From positions 1 through 47,333 of the forward strand of contig DATMAT010000079.1 of NCBI GenBank assembly GCA_035559815.1: a DNA stretch of 47,333 bases. Direction: 5' to 3'. Below, in pieces: positions 34,818 through 43,158 of this stretch (position 1 is its first letter; every line of letters starts with the position of its first letter). This DNA comes from Thermodesulfobacteriota bacterium (GTDB lineage Bacteria; Desulfobacterota_D; UBA1144; Nemesobacterales; CSP1-2). Below the pieces are notes generated by a model. That model made no database searches, had not been told where the DNA came from, and worked only from the letters and a program-made list of their open reading frames with translations. Made by a program: the position numbers and the translations under genes.

Positions 34818-35045
34818 ATGGGCACGTTCAAGTTGTCCTTCTGGAAGTTAAGCCCGACAGAGCTTAGAATAATTTTTATAACAGGAAACATCGTCTTGCT
34901 CTACTATCCCAGTGTTAAAATCTTTGGAAGAGCATTTTTGCTTTATGATATTGTCGGAATCGTATCAATCGTGGTGATGTCTCTCATGCTCATACCCTCG
35001 GTAATCAAAAACACAAAGTCCCTATACCATTTAGAGCGGATTTAG
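34818..35045 (+). CDS. 75-residue membrane protein resembling the C-terminus of CDP-alcohol phosphatidyltransferases
   Basis: Two hydrophobic helices (about 16-33 and 42-61) follow KLSPTELRIIFITGNIVLLY and include LLYDIVGIVSIVVMSLMLI, ending IKNTKSLYHLERI. The pattern SPTELRI.....N...L..P....FG....L.D..G..........L....N...LY recalls the last two helices of some CDP-alcohol phosphatidyltransferases. The catalytic DG..AR....D part is absent, so this is either a remnant or a stand-alone small membrane protein. It follows lhr by 12 bases on the same strand. Confidence 0.55.
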   Translation: MGTFKLSFWKLSPTELRIIFITGNIVLLYYPSVKIFGRAFLLYDIVGIVSIVVMSLMLIPSVIKNTKSLYHLERI

Positions 35046-35219
35046 TAGTCCTAACTGGGTTACTCTTGGCTAACTCAAATCCTCGAAGAATCGGTGTCAA
35101 AGAGGAGAGGGGTGTTGAAATATCCGGTCTTTTTTTCTTCTCTGTTAATTTGGTTGCCGTATTCAAAGAATTTGATAAATATACTGGCTGCCATGAGTCT
35201 TAATGATTCGCAATCATAG

Positions 35220-35297
35220 ACCTATCACTGAATTTTAGTTGTAAGGAAAGCATATATGCGTTCCTTACATTTCGATTCACAAGGGCTAGTGATAGGT
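35220..35297. repeat. Nested inverted repeat (78 bp)
   Basis: The outer arms ACCTATCACT (35220-35229) and AGTGATAGGT (35288-35297) are exact complements. The inner arms TGTAAGGAA and TTCCTTACA flank GCATATATGC. The inner core recurs at 37445. It could be a mobile palindromic element or a two-way terminator between the converging small ORF and lectin gene, though no T run follows. It is the only notable thing between 35046 and 35339. Confidence 0.7.
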
Positions 35298-35339
35298 GTT
35301 AATTAGGGTTAGCTGTTAAAGACCAGGTCTGACTGTAGA

Positions 35340-35951
35340 TCATTTACACTTAAGCCTTCCGTTGTCGTTGTATATATCGCCGGAGCAATTCTTCCAGTTG
35401 ATGCCCGTGTCACGCCAGCCGCCGTCTATTTTTTTACATTCGGCTTTTAATTGTTTTCCGTCCACCCAGATATCCCTACAACTCTGCTTGTAGCTCCCCT
35501 TGGGCAGTTTCTGGGATTGATTACACTTTAGCCTTCCGTCATCGTTAAATATATCCCCGTCACAATCCTTATAATTGATGTCCGAGTATTTCCAGCCGCC
35601 GTCTTTTCTCCTGCAATCAGCCTTCAAGTATTTCCCGTCAACCCGAATGTCCTTGCATGTCTCTTTGTAGCTACCTTTAGGTAAATGAGCCGGTCTCCAC
35701 CGGTCACATTTCAGGTTTCCATTGTCGTTAACCACATACTCGCAGTCTCTATAATCTATCCTAGTCGCTGCCCACTCGCCGTTACGTTTTTGGCACTGGG
35801 CGATCAGAATAGGGCCAAGAACAGAGAAGTTTTTACACGTCTTGGTGAAGTCCCCGGGAGGTAGGTTTTGCGCATAGGTTGGGGCCGGTAGAGTAAGGGG
35901 AATTAGCAGTAAGGAAAATATTATTACAGGGTTAGTAAAATTTCTTTTCAT
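35340..35951 (-). CDS. Exported cyanovirin-N-type lectin with three tandem repeats
   Basis: 203 residues with a signal peptide ending at PTYAQ (about 28). Three units of about 52-57 residues follow, each built as LP.G...TC....V.G..L.A.C....G.W..T.I...DC...I.ND.G.LKC. They begin near residues 31, 89 and 147. The four Cys, the GxW and the DN/DDxGRLKC end are kept in each. A cyanovirin-N (CVNH) domain is normally made of two such halves, so an odd number is unusual. CVNH proteins bind mannose-rich glycans and have four Cys per pair, whereas here every unit has four. GGAG lies 8 bases before the ATG. It would act outside the inner membrane; the ligand is unknown. Confidence 0.85.
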   Translation of the reverse strand: MKRNFTNPVIIFSLLLIPLTLPAPTYAQNLPPGDFTKTCKNFSVLGPILIAQCQKRNGEWAATRIDYRDCEYVVNDNGNLKCDRWRPAHLPKGSYKETCKDIRVDGKYLKADCRRKDGGWKYSDINYKDCDGDIFNDDGRLKCNQSQKLPKGSYKQSCRDIWVDGKQLKAECKKIDGGWRDTGINWKNCSGDIYNDNGRLKCK

Positions 35952-36070
35952 CGTCTGTTCTCCTTCTATTACCGTCTGAATATACAGTTTTGCCTGTTAT
36001 TGTCAATTTTGGCCAACGGCGGTGTATTCAACTCGGTGGCGATGAACCTAATCCTGTTATAATTAAGTCC

Positions 36071-37342
36071 ATGCTTGAAAACCTCGAGCTTCTGCAATCG
36101 CTCCTCATCGCTCTGGCGCTGGGAATTCTGATCGGGGCAGAGAGGGGGATGGCCATTGCCCGTGAGGAAATAGAGGAGAAGAAAACATTTGCCGGGATTA
36201 GGACCTTTGCCCTGATCTCGCTTCTTGGTGCGCTTTCCCAGCATTTTACTAGCCAATTCGGAAGGCTTTTTTTTGTTTCCTCTTTTCTGGTTTTTGTATT
36301 ACTGGTTATTGCTGCCTACTTGCAGACGTCGAAGGAAGAGAAAGACTTGGGGACAACCACAGAAATAACGGCCGTGCTCACCTTCCTCTATGGTGCAATG
36401 AGCATGACCGAATATCGGTTGGTTGCCGTTGCCCTGACTATTTTTACGACCGTTATACTATATACCAAGAAATACTCCCACGCCTTCATAACCCGCGTAA
36501 CCGAGAGGGAATTCTATGCAACGTTGAAGTTTGCCATAATCGCTTTTGTTATTCTCCCGTTTCTACCACAAAATGATTATCTTGGATTTTTTAACCCCTA
36601 TAAGATTTGGGTCGTAGTAGTGATAATCTCGGGCATTGAGTTTGCCAGCTATATATTGATGAAGCTCATGCCCCCAAGGAAGGGAATTGCCGTAATCGGC
36701 TTACTGGGCGGCATTGTGTCCAGCACCGCTTTTGTGATGAATGCTTCCCAGAGGAGCAGAGAGGAAAAGTCTTTGACCCATTCTCTGGCCTTTTCCTCCA
36801 CTCTGGCCTCCTCGACTGTTTTTCTCAAACTGATTATCGAGGTTTATATATTCAACAAATCCATGGTCACGGAAGTTTCCATTCCGTTGGTGGCGATGTT
36901 CTTCTTGGGAATAGCCGGCTCTTTATTTCTCTGGAGAACAAGCATGAGAGAAGAAGAGATAGAAAGAATCGATTTAAAGAGTCCGTTCACCCTCGGTCCT
37001 GCTCTCAAGTTTGCGGCAATTTTTACGGCGATAATATTTTTTACCACGCTTGCAAGCACTCATCTGGGTACGGGAGGTATCTACCTTACATCGGGTCTGA
37101 GCGGGGTTGTTAACCTGGATGCCCCTACAGTCTCACTGGCCAATCTAGCCTATAAAGACATCACGGCGCAGGTGGCCACGCTGGGGATCGTCATAGCCGC
37201 ATGTGTGAACACCGTGTCTAAGGTGGTAATTGCGCTTTTATTGGGCACGAGGGAATTCTCACGTCTGGTGGCCCTCTCATTTTCTTTCCCCACGGTCGGC
37301 GGACTGATATACATAGCCCTGTCGATTGTAGGGTTGATTTGA
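36071..37342 (+). CDS. MgtC/SapB plus DUF4010 membrane protein
   Basis: ATG 36071 gives 423 residues, starting MLENLELLQSLLIALALGIL. The upstream frame back to 35990 overlaps the lectin leader and has no family match. The first 140 residues are an MgtC-type domain (LIGAERG, then FAGIRTFALISLLGAL). The rest is the DUF4010 region with long helices (GLLGGIVSSTAFVMNASQRS, GGIYLTSGLSGVVNLDAPTV). About 12 helices are visible. MgtC relatives affect magnesium homeostasis and membrane potential; the role of the DUF4010 fusion is unknown. It is divergent from the lectin, sharing a 119-base promoter region. Confidence 0.88.
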   Translation: MLENLELLQSLLIALALGILIGAERGMAIAREEIEEKKTFAGIRTFALISLLGALSQHFTSQFGRLFFVSSFLVFVLLVIAAYLQTSKEEKDLGTTTEITAVLTFLYGAMSMTEYRLVAVALTIFTTVILYTKKYSHAFITRVTEREFYATLKFAIIAFVILPFLPQNDYLGFFNPYKIWVVVVIISGIEFASYILMKLMPPRKGIAVIGLLGGIVSSTAFVMNASQRSREEKSLTHSLAFSSTLASSTVFLKLIIEVYIFNKSMVTEVSIPLVAMFFLGIAGSLFLWRTSMREEEIERIDLKSPFTLGPALKFAAIFTAIIFFTTLASTHLGTGGIYLTSGLSGVVNLDAPTVSLANLAYKDITAQVATLGIVIAACVNTVSKVVIALLLGTREFSRLVALSFSFPTVGGLIYIALSIVGLI

Positions 37343-37444
37343 TATTGATAACTCATATACAAAAAAATTTGATGAGTCGGGACTTACAGAAATCGTAGAA
37401 AAAAACCTTGAGGCACTTTCAAAATTGGGTAAAAAACGTTTTGG

Positions 37445-37464
37445 GGAACGCATATATGCGTTCC
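37445..37464. repeat. Perfect 20-bp palindrome GGAACGCATATATGCGTTCC
   Basis: All 20 bases are self-complementary. The right flank TTACAT also matches the inner arm of the repeat at 35220-35297. It lies in the 259-base gap between the MgtC-like and MFS genes, where nothing else is visible. Confidence 0.75.
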
Positions 37465-37601
37465 TTACATCCATTCGTATTCCGGAATATACCCTTCAAG
37501 GGGACTTGCTTAATCACTGCTAAATAATAATGTGTGTCCGGAACTTGATTATTCTCCCCAAGTGGGTATTAATTCCCTGTTTTAAACCATAAGTTAAGGC
37601 T

Positions 37602-38792
37602 ATGACCAGATATGTAAATGGCTTGAACGGAACCGGTGCGGACGAAAACCGGTCTATTATAAACCGCCAGTTCGTGCTGATTACCCTCTCCGGGTTTATT
37701 TTCTTTTTCAACTTTCATTCTTTTTTGCTCTTGCCCCTTCGTATCAAAGAGCTGGGTGGAACCGAGTCGGATATAGGGTTTATCATGGGAGCCGCTTCAC
37801 TCAGCACGATCGTTACCACCCCGGCGGTGGGTATATTGGTGGATAGATGGGGAAAAAAATGGTTCTTGGCCCTGGGCGGGTTAATTATGTCCCTTACCAC
37901 TATTCCGTTTGCCTATATTCACACCCTGGATTTCCTTTTTCCTCTGCTCAGGCTCCTGCACGGAGCGGCCTTTTCTCTCTGCTTCATAGCGGCGGGGACG
38001 CTTACGGCGGATGTCTCTCCGGCTTCGAAAAGGAGCCAGGCGCTCGGGCTTTTCGGCGTTTTTACCATCGTGAATTATGCCCTTGCTCCGTTTATCGGTA
38101 GGCGTCTCGTGGAGAATTATGGTTTCAGCGGATTCTTCCTGATTGTTTTCATATTCGGATTTCTTTCTTTTCTGATTGCCCTGTTCATAAAGGAGCCTGA
38201 GAGTGAAACCAGTGATATGGTTATCAGGAACGGAATCTTCACGACCCTATTTCGAAAGGGGGTATTTGTTGCCGCATTCACCCTGATGATATCCGGCTCC
38301 GGTTTTATTCCAACACTGACATTCATCCCGGTATTCGCCAAGGAACTGAGGATTGAATCGTTCGACGTCTTCTTCATAGCCTACACCCTATCTGCCCTTT
38401 TGATGAGGATATTCGGCGGGTGGATACCAGACCGGTTTGGCAAAAAAAGATCAGCCGCTCCTTCTCTCCTCTTCTTTGCCCTGAGTATAATCTGGATAAG
38501 CCATGCTGCGAGTGTAACCGATTTCATAGAATCTGGAATTCTCTTTGGACTTAGCCACGGGCTTGTCTATCCTTCGATCTATGCCCTGGTTATTGATCTT
38601 TCTCCGGAAGCGGATAGGGGGAAGGCGTTTGCTATATGTAGCGCCTCTTTCACACTAGGCGGAATGCTGGGCTCTTTCATATATGGCTTAGTTGCCGAAT
38701 ATCGGGGCTTTCCCATTATGTACTTGTCTGCCGGGCTAGTTTGTATGACCGGGTTTATCGCTTTTACCCTTTTTGGAAGGGATAGGCCTTGA
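37602..38792 (+). CDS. Major facilitator superfamily transporter
   Basis: 396 residues, 12 membrane helices in two six-helix halves. Motif A appears twice: GILVDRWGKK (77-86) and, in the second half, GGWIPDRFGKKRSA. LRLLHGAAFSLCFIAAGTLTADVSP is a motif-B-like helix 4 region with the substrate-linked Arg. It resembles drug or small-solute exporters of the YajR/TetA type, but the cargo cannot be named. AAGG lies very close to the ATG. It is a single gene with no partner in sight. Confidence 0.9.
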   Translation: MTRYVNGLNGTGADENRSIINRQFVLITLSGFIFFFNFHSFLLLPLRIKELGGTESDIGFIMGAASLSTIVTTPAVGILVDRWGKKWFLALGGLIMSLTTIPFAYIHTLDFLFPLLRLLHGAAFSLCFIAAGTLTADVSPASKRSQALGLFGVFTIVNYALAPFIGRRLVENYGFSGFFLIVFIFGFLSFLIALFIKEPESETSDMVIRNGIFTTLFRKGVFVAAFTLMISGSGFIPTLTFIPVFAKELRIESFDVFFIAYTLSALLMRIFGGWIPDRFGKKRSAAPSLLFFALSIIWISHAASVTDFIESGILFGLSHGLVYPSIYALVIDLSPEADRGKAFAICSASFTLGGMLGSFIYGLVAEYRGFPIMYLSAGLVCMTGFIAFTLFGRDRP

Positions 38793-38926
38793 TGCAGTTC
38801 TTATCTAAACGCAGCCGAATAAGTACACTAGCATCCTTCGAAGGACGAATACCTCAGGAACCACATCCTTTGATTGGACCCAGAGCCTGTCCTGAGTAGA
38901 TCCCCGATTAAATCGGGGAAGGAATG

Positions 38927-38944
38927 AGCGGATGTACATCCGCT
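38927..38944. repeat. Perfect 18-bp palindrome AGCGGATGTACATCCGCT
   Basis: It shares arms with hairpins at 20884 and 29461 but has a different centre. It is preceded by CTGAGTAGATCCCCGATTAAATCGGGGAAGG, another hairpin. The gap 38793-39110 is made of these repeats and a GGTCCCGGCGAAGTAATCTCTTATTTTGA remnant before the thioesterase gene. Confidence 0.7.
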
Positions 38945-39110
38945 AGAAAAACATTAAAAAACTGTCATTGTAGAGACTCTTCACCGAGTTTATTCCCGGG
39001 CAGTGTTTAGACTGACTGCTGCAAATCACTACCTCAGGTCCCGGCGAAGTAATCTCTTATTTTGATAAGTATGAGTTAAAATAATATAAGTTAATTTTCA
39101 GGAAATAATC

Positions 39111-39530
39111 ATGACCGACGGCATCAAGCATGAAGAGATAAAACTGCCCTTCCCTTCGCCGCCCTTCTGGGAGCTCTTGGGAATCGAGGTGACGGAGATG
39201 GGTGAAGGCTATGCCAGACTGGTTATGCCTTTTCATGAAAAACTTACTCAGCCCTACGGCATCGCCCACGGTGGAGCTCTCTTTTCCCTGGCCGATTCTG
39301 CCGCTGCCATAGCCATCTTGTCTGTTAGCGAGAGTTCAAAGAAATTTCTTACTGTGGAGATGAAAATAAATTTCCTGGCTCCGGTCAAGGAAGGAACTAC
39401 GGAAGCCCGGGCCAGGGTCTTGAGAAGGGGAAGAGTCGTTCCGGTGGAAATTGAGGTTTTGAACAACAACGAACTGGTTGCAAAAGCGATTGCAACATAT
39501 ATAATTCTTGATGAAAACAAAAAATTATAG
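39111..39530 (+). CDS. PaaI-family hotdog thioesterase
   Basis: 139 residues. QPYGIAHGGALFSLADSA (47-64) is the PaaI active-site block, with His53-Gly54-Gly55 and acid Asp62. The flanking FWELLGIEVTEMGEGYARLVMPFHEKL and LTVEMKINFLAPVKEGTTEARARVLRRGR complete the fold. It hydrolyses acyl- or aryl-CoA thioesters; the family Asn before the HGG is replaced by Gln47, as in some subgroups. It lies 190 bases before lysS. Confidence 0.9.
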   Translation: MTDGIKHEEIKLPFPSPPFWELLGIEVTEMGEGYARLVMPFHEKLTQPYGIAHGGALFSLADSAAAIAILSVSESSKKFLTVEMKINFLAPVKEGTTEARARVLRRGRVVPVEIEVLNNNELVAKAIATYIILDENKKL

Positions 39531-39720
39531 CCTTTTGATGCAAATAAAATTTAGAGACCTCGAGCCCCGAATCCCAAAAAATTTTCAAAGTCTAAATTCT
39601 CAATTCCAACGTTTAATTGGTCAAAAATTATAATTTGTTAAGGGTGTGGAGTTATGGTCGTCGGAGTGTTCATATCCTTGACGGCCACTCCCTGATTAGG
39701 TAGATAAGATAGCTCGAATC

Positions 39721-41184
39721 ATGGAAAATGAACTGATAGCGCAGAGAAGACAGAAATTAGAAGAACTAAAAAATCTAGGAATAAATCCATTCTCCAACGA
39801 TTTTAAACCTCTTAATGAATCGGCAGAAATTCTGGCTTCCTATGGGAGCTTTACCGAAGAGCAGTTGAAAGACTTAACCAGGGAGTTCTTGCTCGCTGGC
39901 CGTGTAGTAGCGATCAGGGATTTCGGGAAAAGTTTGTTTTTCCACCTCATGGACAGAACCGGGAAGATACAGGGATATGTGCGCAAAGACGTTGCCGGTG
40001 AGGATAGTCTGAATCTCTTCAAGGATTATGTCGACGTCGGGGACTTCATCGGGATTAAGGGAACCCTGTTCAAGACGAAGACCGGCGAGCTTACAATAAG
40101 CGTGAAAGACTTCCAGATTCTGACGAAGGCGCTTCGTCCTCTTCCGGAGAAATGGCATGGACTCAAGGATGTGGAAACCAGGTATAGGCAGCGATACCTG
40201 GATTTGATCTCGAACCCGCAAGCAAGGGATATCTTCGTCAAGAGAACAAGGATAATAAGACTATTAAGGCAGTTTCTGGACGATAAGGGCTTTTTAGAAG
40301 TAGAAACCCCCATACTTCATTCGGTGGCCGGGGGCGCTGCGGCCAGGCCTTTCAAAACCTATCATAATGCGCTGGATATGGAACTCTTCTTGAGAATTGC
40401 GCCGGAGCTATATCTAAAGAGGTTAGTTGTCGGCGGGTTGGAGAGGGTGTACGAGATTGGGAGAATGTTCAGGAACGAGGGAGTTTCCACCCAGCATAAT
40501 CCAGAATTCACCATGGTGGAGCTTTATCAGGCTTATGCCACCTATGAGGACCTGATGGGGTTGATAGAAGAGCTTATCTGTTTCATCACCAAAAACCTTT
40601 TGGGCACGTTGGAGTTTAAATACGGTGAGCTGAATATAAACATGAATCGTCCCTGGAAAAGAATCAATATTATCGAATCGCTGAGGAGTCAACTGGGAGA
40701 AGATGTTCTTAAAGATGAGCAGAAGCTTTTCCAAAAAGCCGATTCCCTGGGAATAGCACACAGGGGGATAAAGGGAAAAGCGATGGTGGAGATATTTGAA
40801 CATCTGGTGGGCACGAATATTGTTGACCCGACTTTTGTGTATGAATTCCCGCTCGACGTGTCCCCCTTGGCCAGGAAAAATGACCAGAACCCGGAGTTCA
40901 CGGACAGATTCGAGCTTTTCATAGCCGGACGAGAGATTGCTAACGCCTTTTCCGAGCTCAACGACCCTATTGACCAAAATGAGAGATTCGTCAAACAGCT
41001 TGAGTTGAAAGCTAGAGGGGAGGAAGAGGTGCATGAAACGGATAAGGATTTTATCACCGCACTGGAACACGGGATGCCCCCCACCGCCGGAGCGGGGATC
41101 GGTATAGACCGTCTGGTCATGCTTCTCACAAATTCACCCTCGATCAGGGAAGTAATTTTCTTCCCCCATCTTAGACCCGAATGA
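39721..41184 (+). CDS. lysS: Lysyl-tRNA synthetase, class II
   Basis: 487 residues, the usual length. An N-terminal anticodon-binding OB fold (about 55-140, GRVVAIRDFGKSLFFHLMDR) precedes the class II core. Motif 2 is RNEGVSTQHNPEFTMVE (251-267) and motif 3 GIGIDRLVMLL (459-469). Lysine-site blocks ARPF.TYHNALDMELFLRIAPELYLKRL and EIANAFSELNDP are present. The TGA stop overlaps the ATG of the next gene by 4 bases (ATGA), so lysS heads an operon with the outer-membrane genes. Confidence 0.98.
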   Translation: MENELIAQRRQKLEELKNLGINPFSNDFKPLNESAEILASYGSFTEEQLKDLTREFLLAGRVVAIRDFGKSLFFHLMDRTGKIQGYVRKDVAGEDSLNLFKDYVDVGDFIGIKGTLFKTKTGELTISVKDFQILTKALRPLPEKWHGLKDVETRYRQRYLDLISNPQARDIFVKRTRIIRLLRQFLDDKGFLEVETPILHSVAGGAAARPFKTYHNALDMELFLRIAPELYLKRLVVGGLERVYEIGRMFRNEGVSTQHNPEFTMVELYQAYATYEDLMGLIEELICFITKNLLGTLEFKYGELNINMNRPWKRINIIESLRSQLGEDVLKDEQKLFQKADSLGIAHRGIKGKAMVEIFEHLVGTNIVDPTFVYEFPLDVSPLARKNDQNPEFTDRFELFIAGREIANAFSELNDPIDQNERFVKQLELKARGEEEVHETDKDFITALEHGMPPTAGAGIGIDRLVMLLTNSPSIREVIFFPHLRPE

Positions 41185-42479
41185 AATACGAAATCTTCAT
41201 CGGACTTAGATACCTCCGGTCAAAAAGAAGGCAGGCCTTTGTGTCGATCATAGGCCTAATATCCATCCTCGGTGTATTCATCGGGGTAATGGCCCTAAAC
41301 GTTGTCCTCGGTGTCATGAGGGGGTTTGAGGAAGAGCTGAGGGAAAAGATATTGGGGGTAAACTCGCATCTGGTAGTCCTTAGCTACGACGGCCCGGTGA
41401 AGGATTATGAAAAAGTAACAAAAGAGGTATTGAACTTCAGGGATGTGGTCGGCGCTAGCCCTTTTGTCTATGGACAGGGAATGCTGGTCGGAGAAAACAA
41501 CGTATCTGGTGCGGTTGTTAGGGGTATAGACCCGGAGACCGCCGGGAGTGTAACCAATATAGAGGAGGCCATCGGAAGAGGCGTTGTGGGGAGGGAAGAA
41601 AAGGCCAAAAGCGAGAAACTTGTAAGCGTAGGCAAAGAGATAATCCTTAAGCTCGGGAAGGATACAAAATCAGGAAGACCTCCCATAATTATTGGCCGGG
41701 AGCTGGCCACCACCCTGGGCGTTTCTCTTGGGGACGTGGTCAACCTGGTGTCTCCTTTTGGCCGGGTTGGTCCATTCGGCCCCCAAGCGAAGATAAAAAG
41801 GTTTGAAATTATCGGCATATCCGACTATGGGATGGTTGAGTACGATTCTTCTATAGCCTATATCGACTTGACGGATGCGATGGAGTTCTTCGAGATGGGG
41901 AACAGCGTTACCGGGGTCGAGGTCAAGCTGAAAAATATATACGAGGCAAAAAAGCTAGGCGAGGAAATCAGCACTCAACTGGGATTCCCATTTTACACCA
42001 GGAACTGGGAAGAGGTTAATAGAAGCCTGTTTCGAGCACTCCGTCTGGAGAGGATGGCCATAGCTATATTTCTCGGATTCATAATACTGGTCGCCGCCCT
42101 GGATATAGTCAGCACCCTTACCATGGTGGTTATGGAGAAGGGCAAGGATATCGCCATCCTACGGGCAATGGGTGCAACCCGTCAGGAGATCATGACCATA
42201 TTCATAACGGACGGCATGATAATCGGGTTTATCGGGACCTTTCTTGGGACAATTGCCGGGCTGGGAATATGCTATCTGGTGAAAACTAGCGACGCCGTAA
42301 AGCAGCTCATTCCTTTTGATACCCAGGTCTATCCTGTTTCTGAGTTTCCAGTTAAAATTGAACCGCTTTATTTTTTGGCGGTGGCTTTTTTCAGCCTGCT
42401 GATATGTTTCTTGGCTACCCTGTATCCGTCGTATCAGGCATCCCAAAAGGATCCGGTCGAGGCATTGAGGTATGAATGA
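41181..42479 (+). CDS. lolC: Lipoprotein-releasing ABC transporter permease (LolC/LolE family)
   Basis: 432 residues. The opening YEIFIGLRYLRSKRRQAFVSIIGLISILGVFIGVMAL is the family signature, with the first helix at about 21-45. A large periplasmic domain (about 48-285) is followed by three helices (about 290, 345 and 390). MEKGKDIAILRAMGATRQEI is the coupling helix and PSYQASQKDPVEALRYE the usual C-terminus. With LolD it lifts outer-membrane lipoproteins from the inner membrane. A single permease instead of separate LolC and LolE is normal outside enterobacteria. It overlaps lysS by 4 bases and lolD by 8. Confidence 0.95.
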   Translation: MKYEIFIGLRYLRSKRRQAFVSIIGLISILGVFIGVMALNVVLGVMRGFEEELREKILGVNSHLVVLSYDGPVKDYEKVTKEVLNFRDVVGASPFVYGQGMLVGENNVSGAVVRGIDPETAGSVTNIEEAIGRGVVGREEKAKSEKLVSVGKEIILKLGKDTKSGRPPIIIGRELATTLGVSLGDVVNLVSPFGRVGPFGPQAKIKRFEIIGISDYGMVEYDSSIAYIDLTDAMEFFEMGNSVTGVEVKLKNIYEAKKLGEEISTQLGFPFYTRNWEEVNRSLFRALRLERMAIAIFLGFIILVAALDIVSTLTMVVMEKGKDIAILRAMGATRQEIMTIFITDGMIIGFIGTFLGTIAGLGICYLVKTSDAVKQLIPFDTQVYPVSEFPVKIEPLYFLAVAFFSLLICFLATLYPSYQASQKDPVEALRYE

Positions 42480-43158
42480 GGGAAAATTTATAGAGGTAAA
42501 GGGTTTAAAAAAGGTGTTCACCACCAATGGCAGCGAGGTTGCCGCTCTCAAGGGAATCGACCTGGAGATTAAAAGGGGAGAGACCCTGGCGGTCGTTGGC
42601 GTATCCGGGTCGGGAAAGAGCACGCTTCTGCACATACTGGGAACCTTAGACCGGCCCAGCGACGGGCTGGTGCTTTATGAGGAAAAGGACGTATTTAATC
42701 AGAATGAAAAGGAGCTAGCTATTTTTAGAAACCGGGAGATAGGGTTCGTGTTCCAATTTCATTATCTTCTACCCGAGTTCAGCGCAGTCGAGAACGTCAT
42801 GATGCCGCTTCTCATACAAAGAATCGGCGAGAGGAGTGCTAAAGAATCAGCCGTCGCCGTGCTAGAGAGGGTTGGACTAGGTAATAGACTGGACCATCGC
42901 CCGGGGGAGCTTTCCGGGGGGGAACAGCAGAGGGTGGCGATTGCCCGGGCGGTTGTGTTAAAGCCAAAGGTTATACTGGCAGATGAACCAACCGGTAACC
43001 TGGATTTAGAGACAGGGGTATCGATCCTGGAATTGTTCTTGAAACTTAACCAGGAAGAGGGGATAACATTAGTTTTAGTTACCCATAATCCGGCTGTGGC
43101 CACGCGGCTCAAAAGGAGAATTAAACTCTTGGATGGAAGAATCGTTGATGAAACCTAA
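42472..43158 (+). CDS. lolD: Lipoprotein-releasing ABC transporter ATPase LolD
   Basis: 228 residues. Walker A GVSGSGKST (43-51), Q-loop Gln95, signature LSGGEQQ (147-153), Walker B VILADEPT (167-174) and His205 in VTHN are all in place. ALKGIDLEIKRGE and LLPEFSAVENVMMPLLIQ are typical of the MacB/LolD branch. It powers the permease encoded just upstream, overlapping it by 8 bases, and its 3' end overlaps bamA by 11. Confidence 0.97.
   Translation: MNEGKFIEVKGLKKVFTTNGSEVAALKGIDLEIKRGETLAVVGVSGSGKSTLLHILGTLDRPSDGLVLYEEKDVFNQNEKELAIFRNREIGFVFQFHYLLPEFSAVENVMMPLLIQRIGERSAKESAVAVLERVGLGNRLDHRPGELSGGEQQRVAIARAVVLKPKVILADEPTGNLDLETGVSILELFLKLNQEEGITLVLVTHNPAVATRLKRRIKLLDGRIVDET

Noticed and set aside
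40423-41070. 215-codon frame opposite lysS
   Set aside because: Antisense shadow of a conserved synthetase, with no ribosome site or domain.
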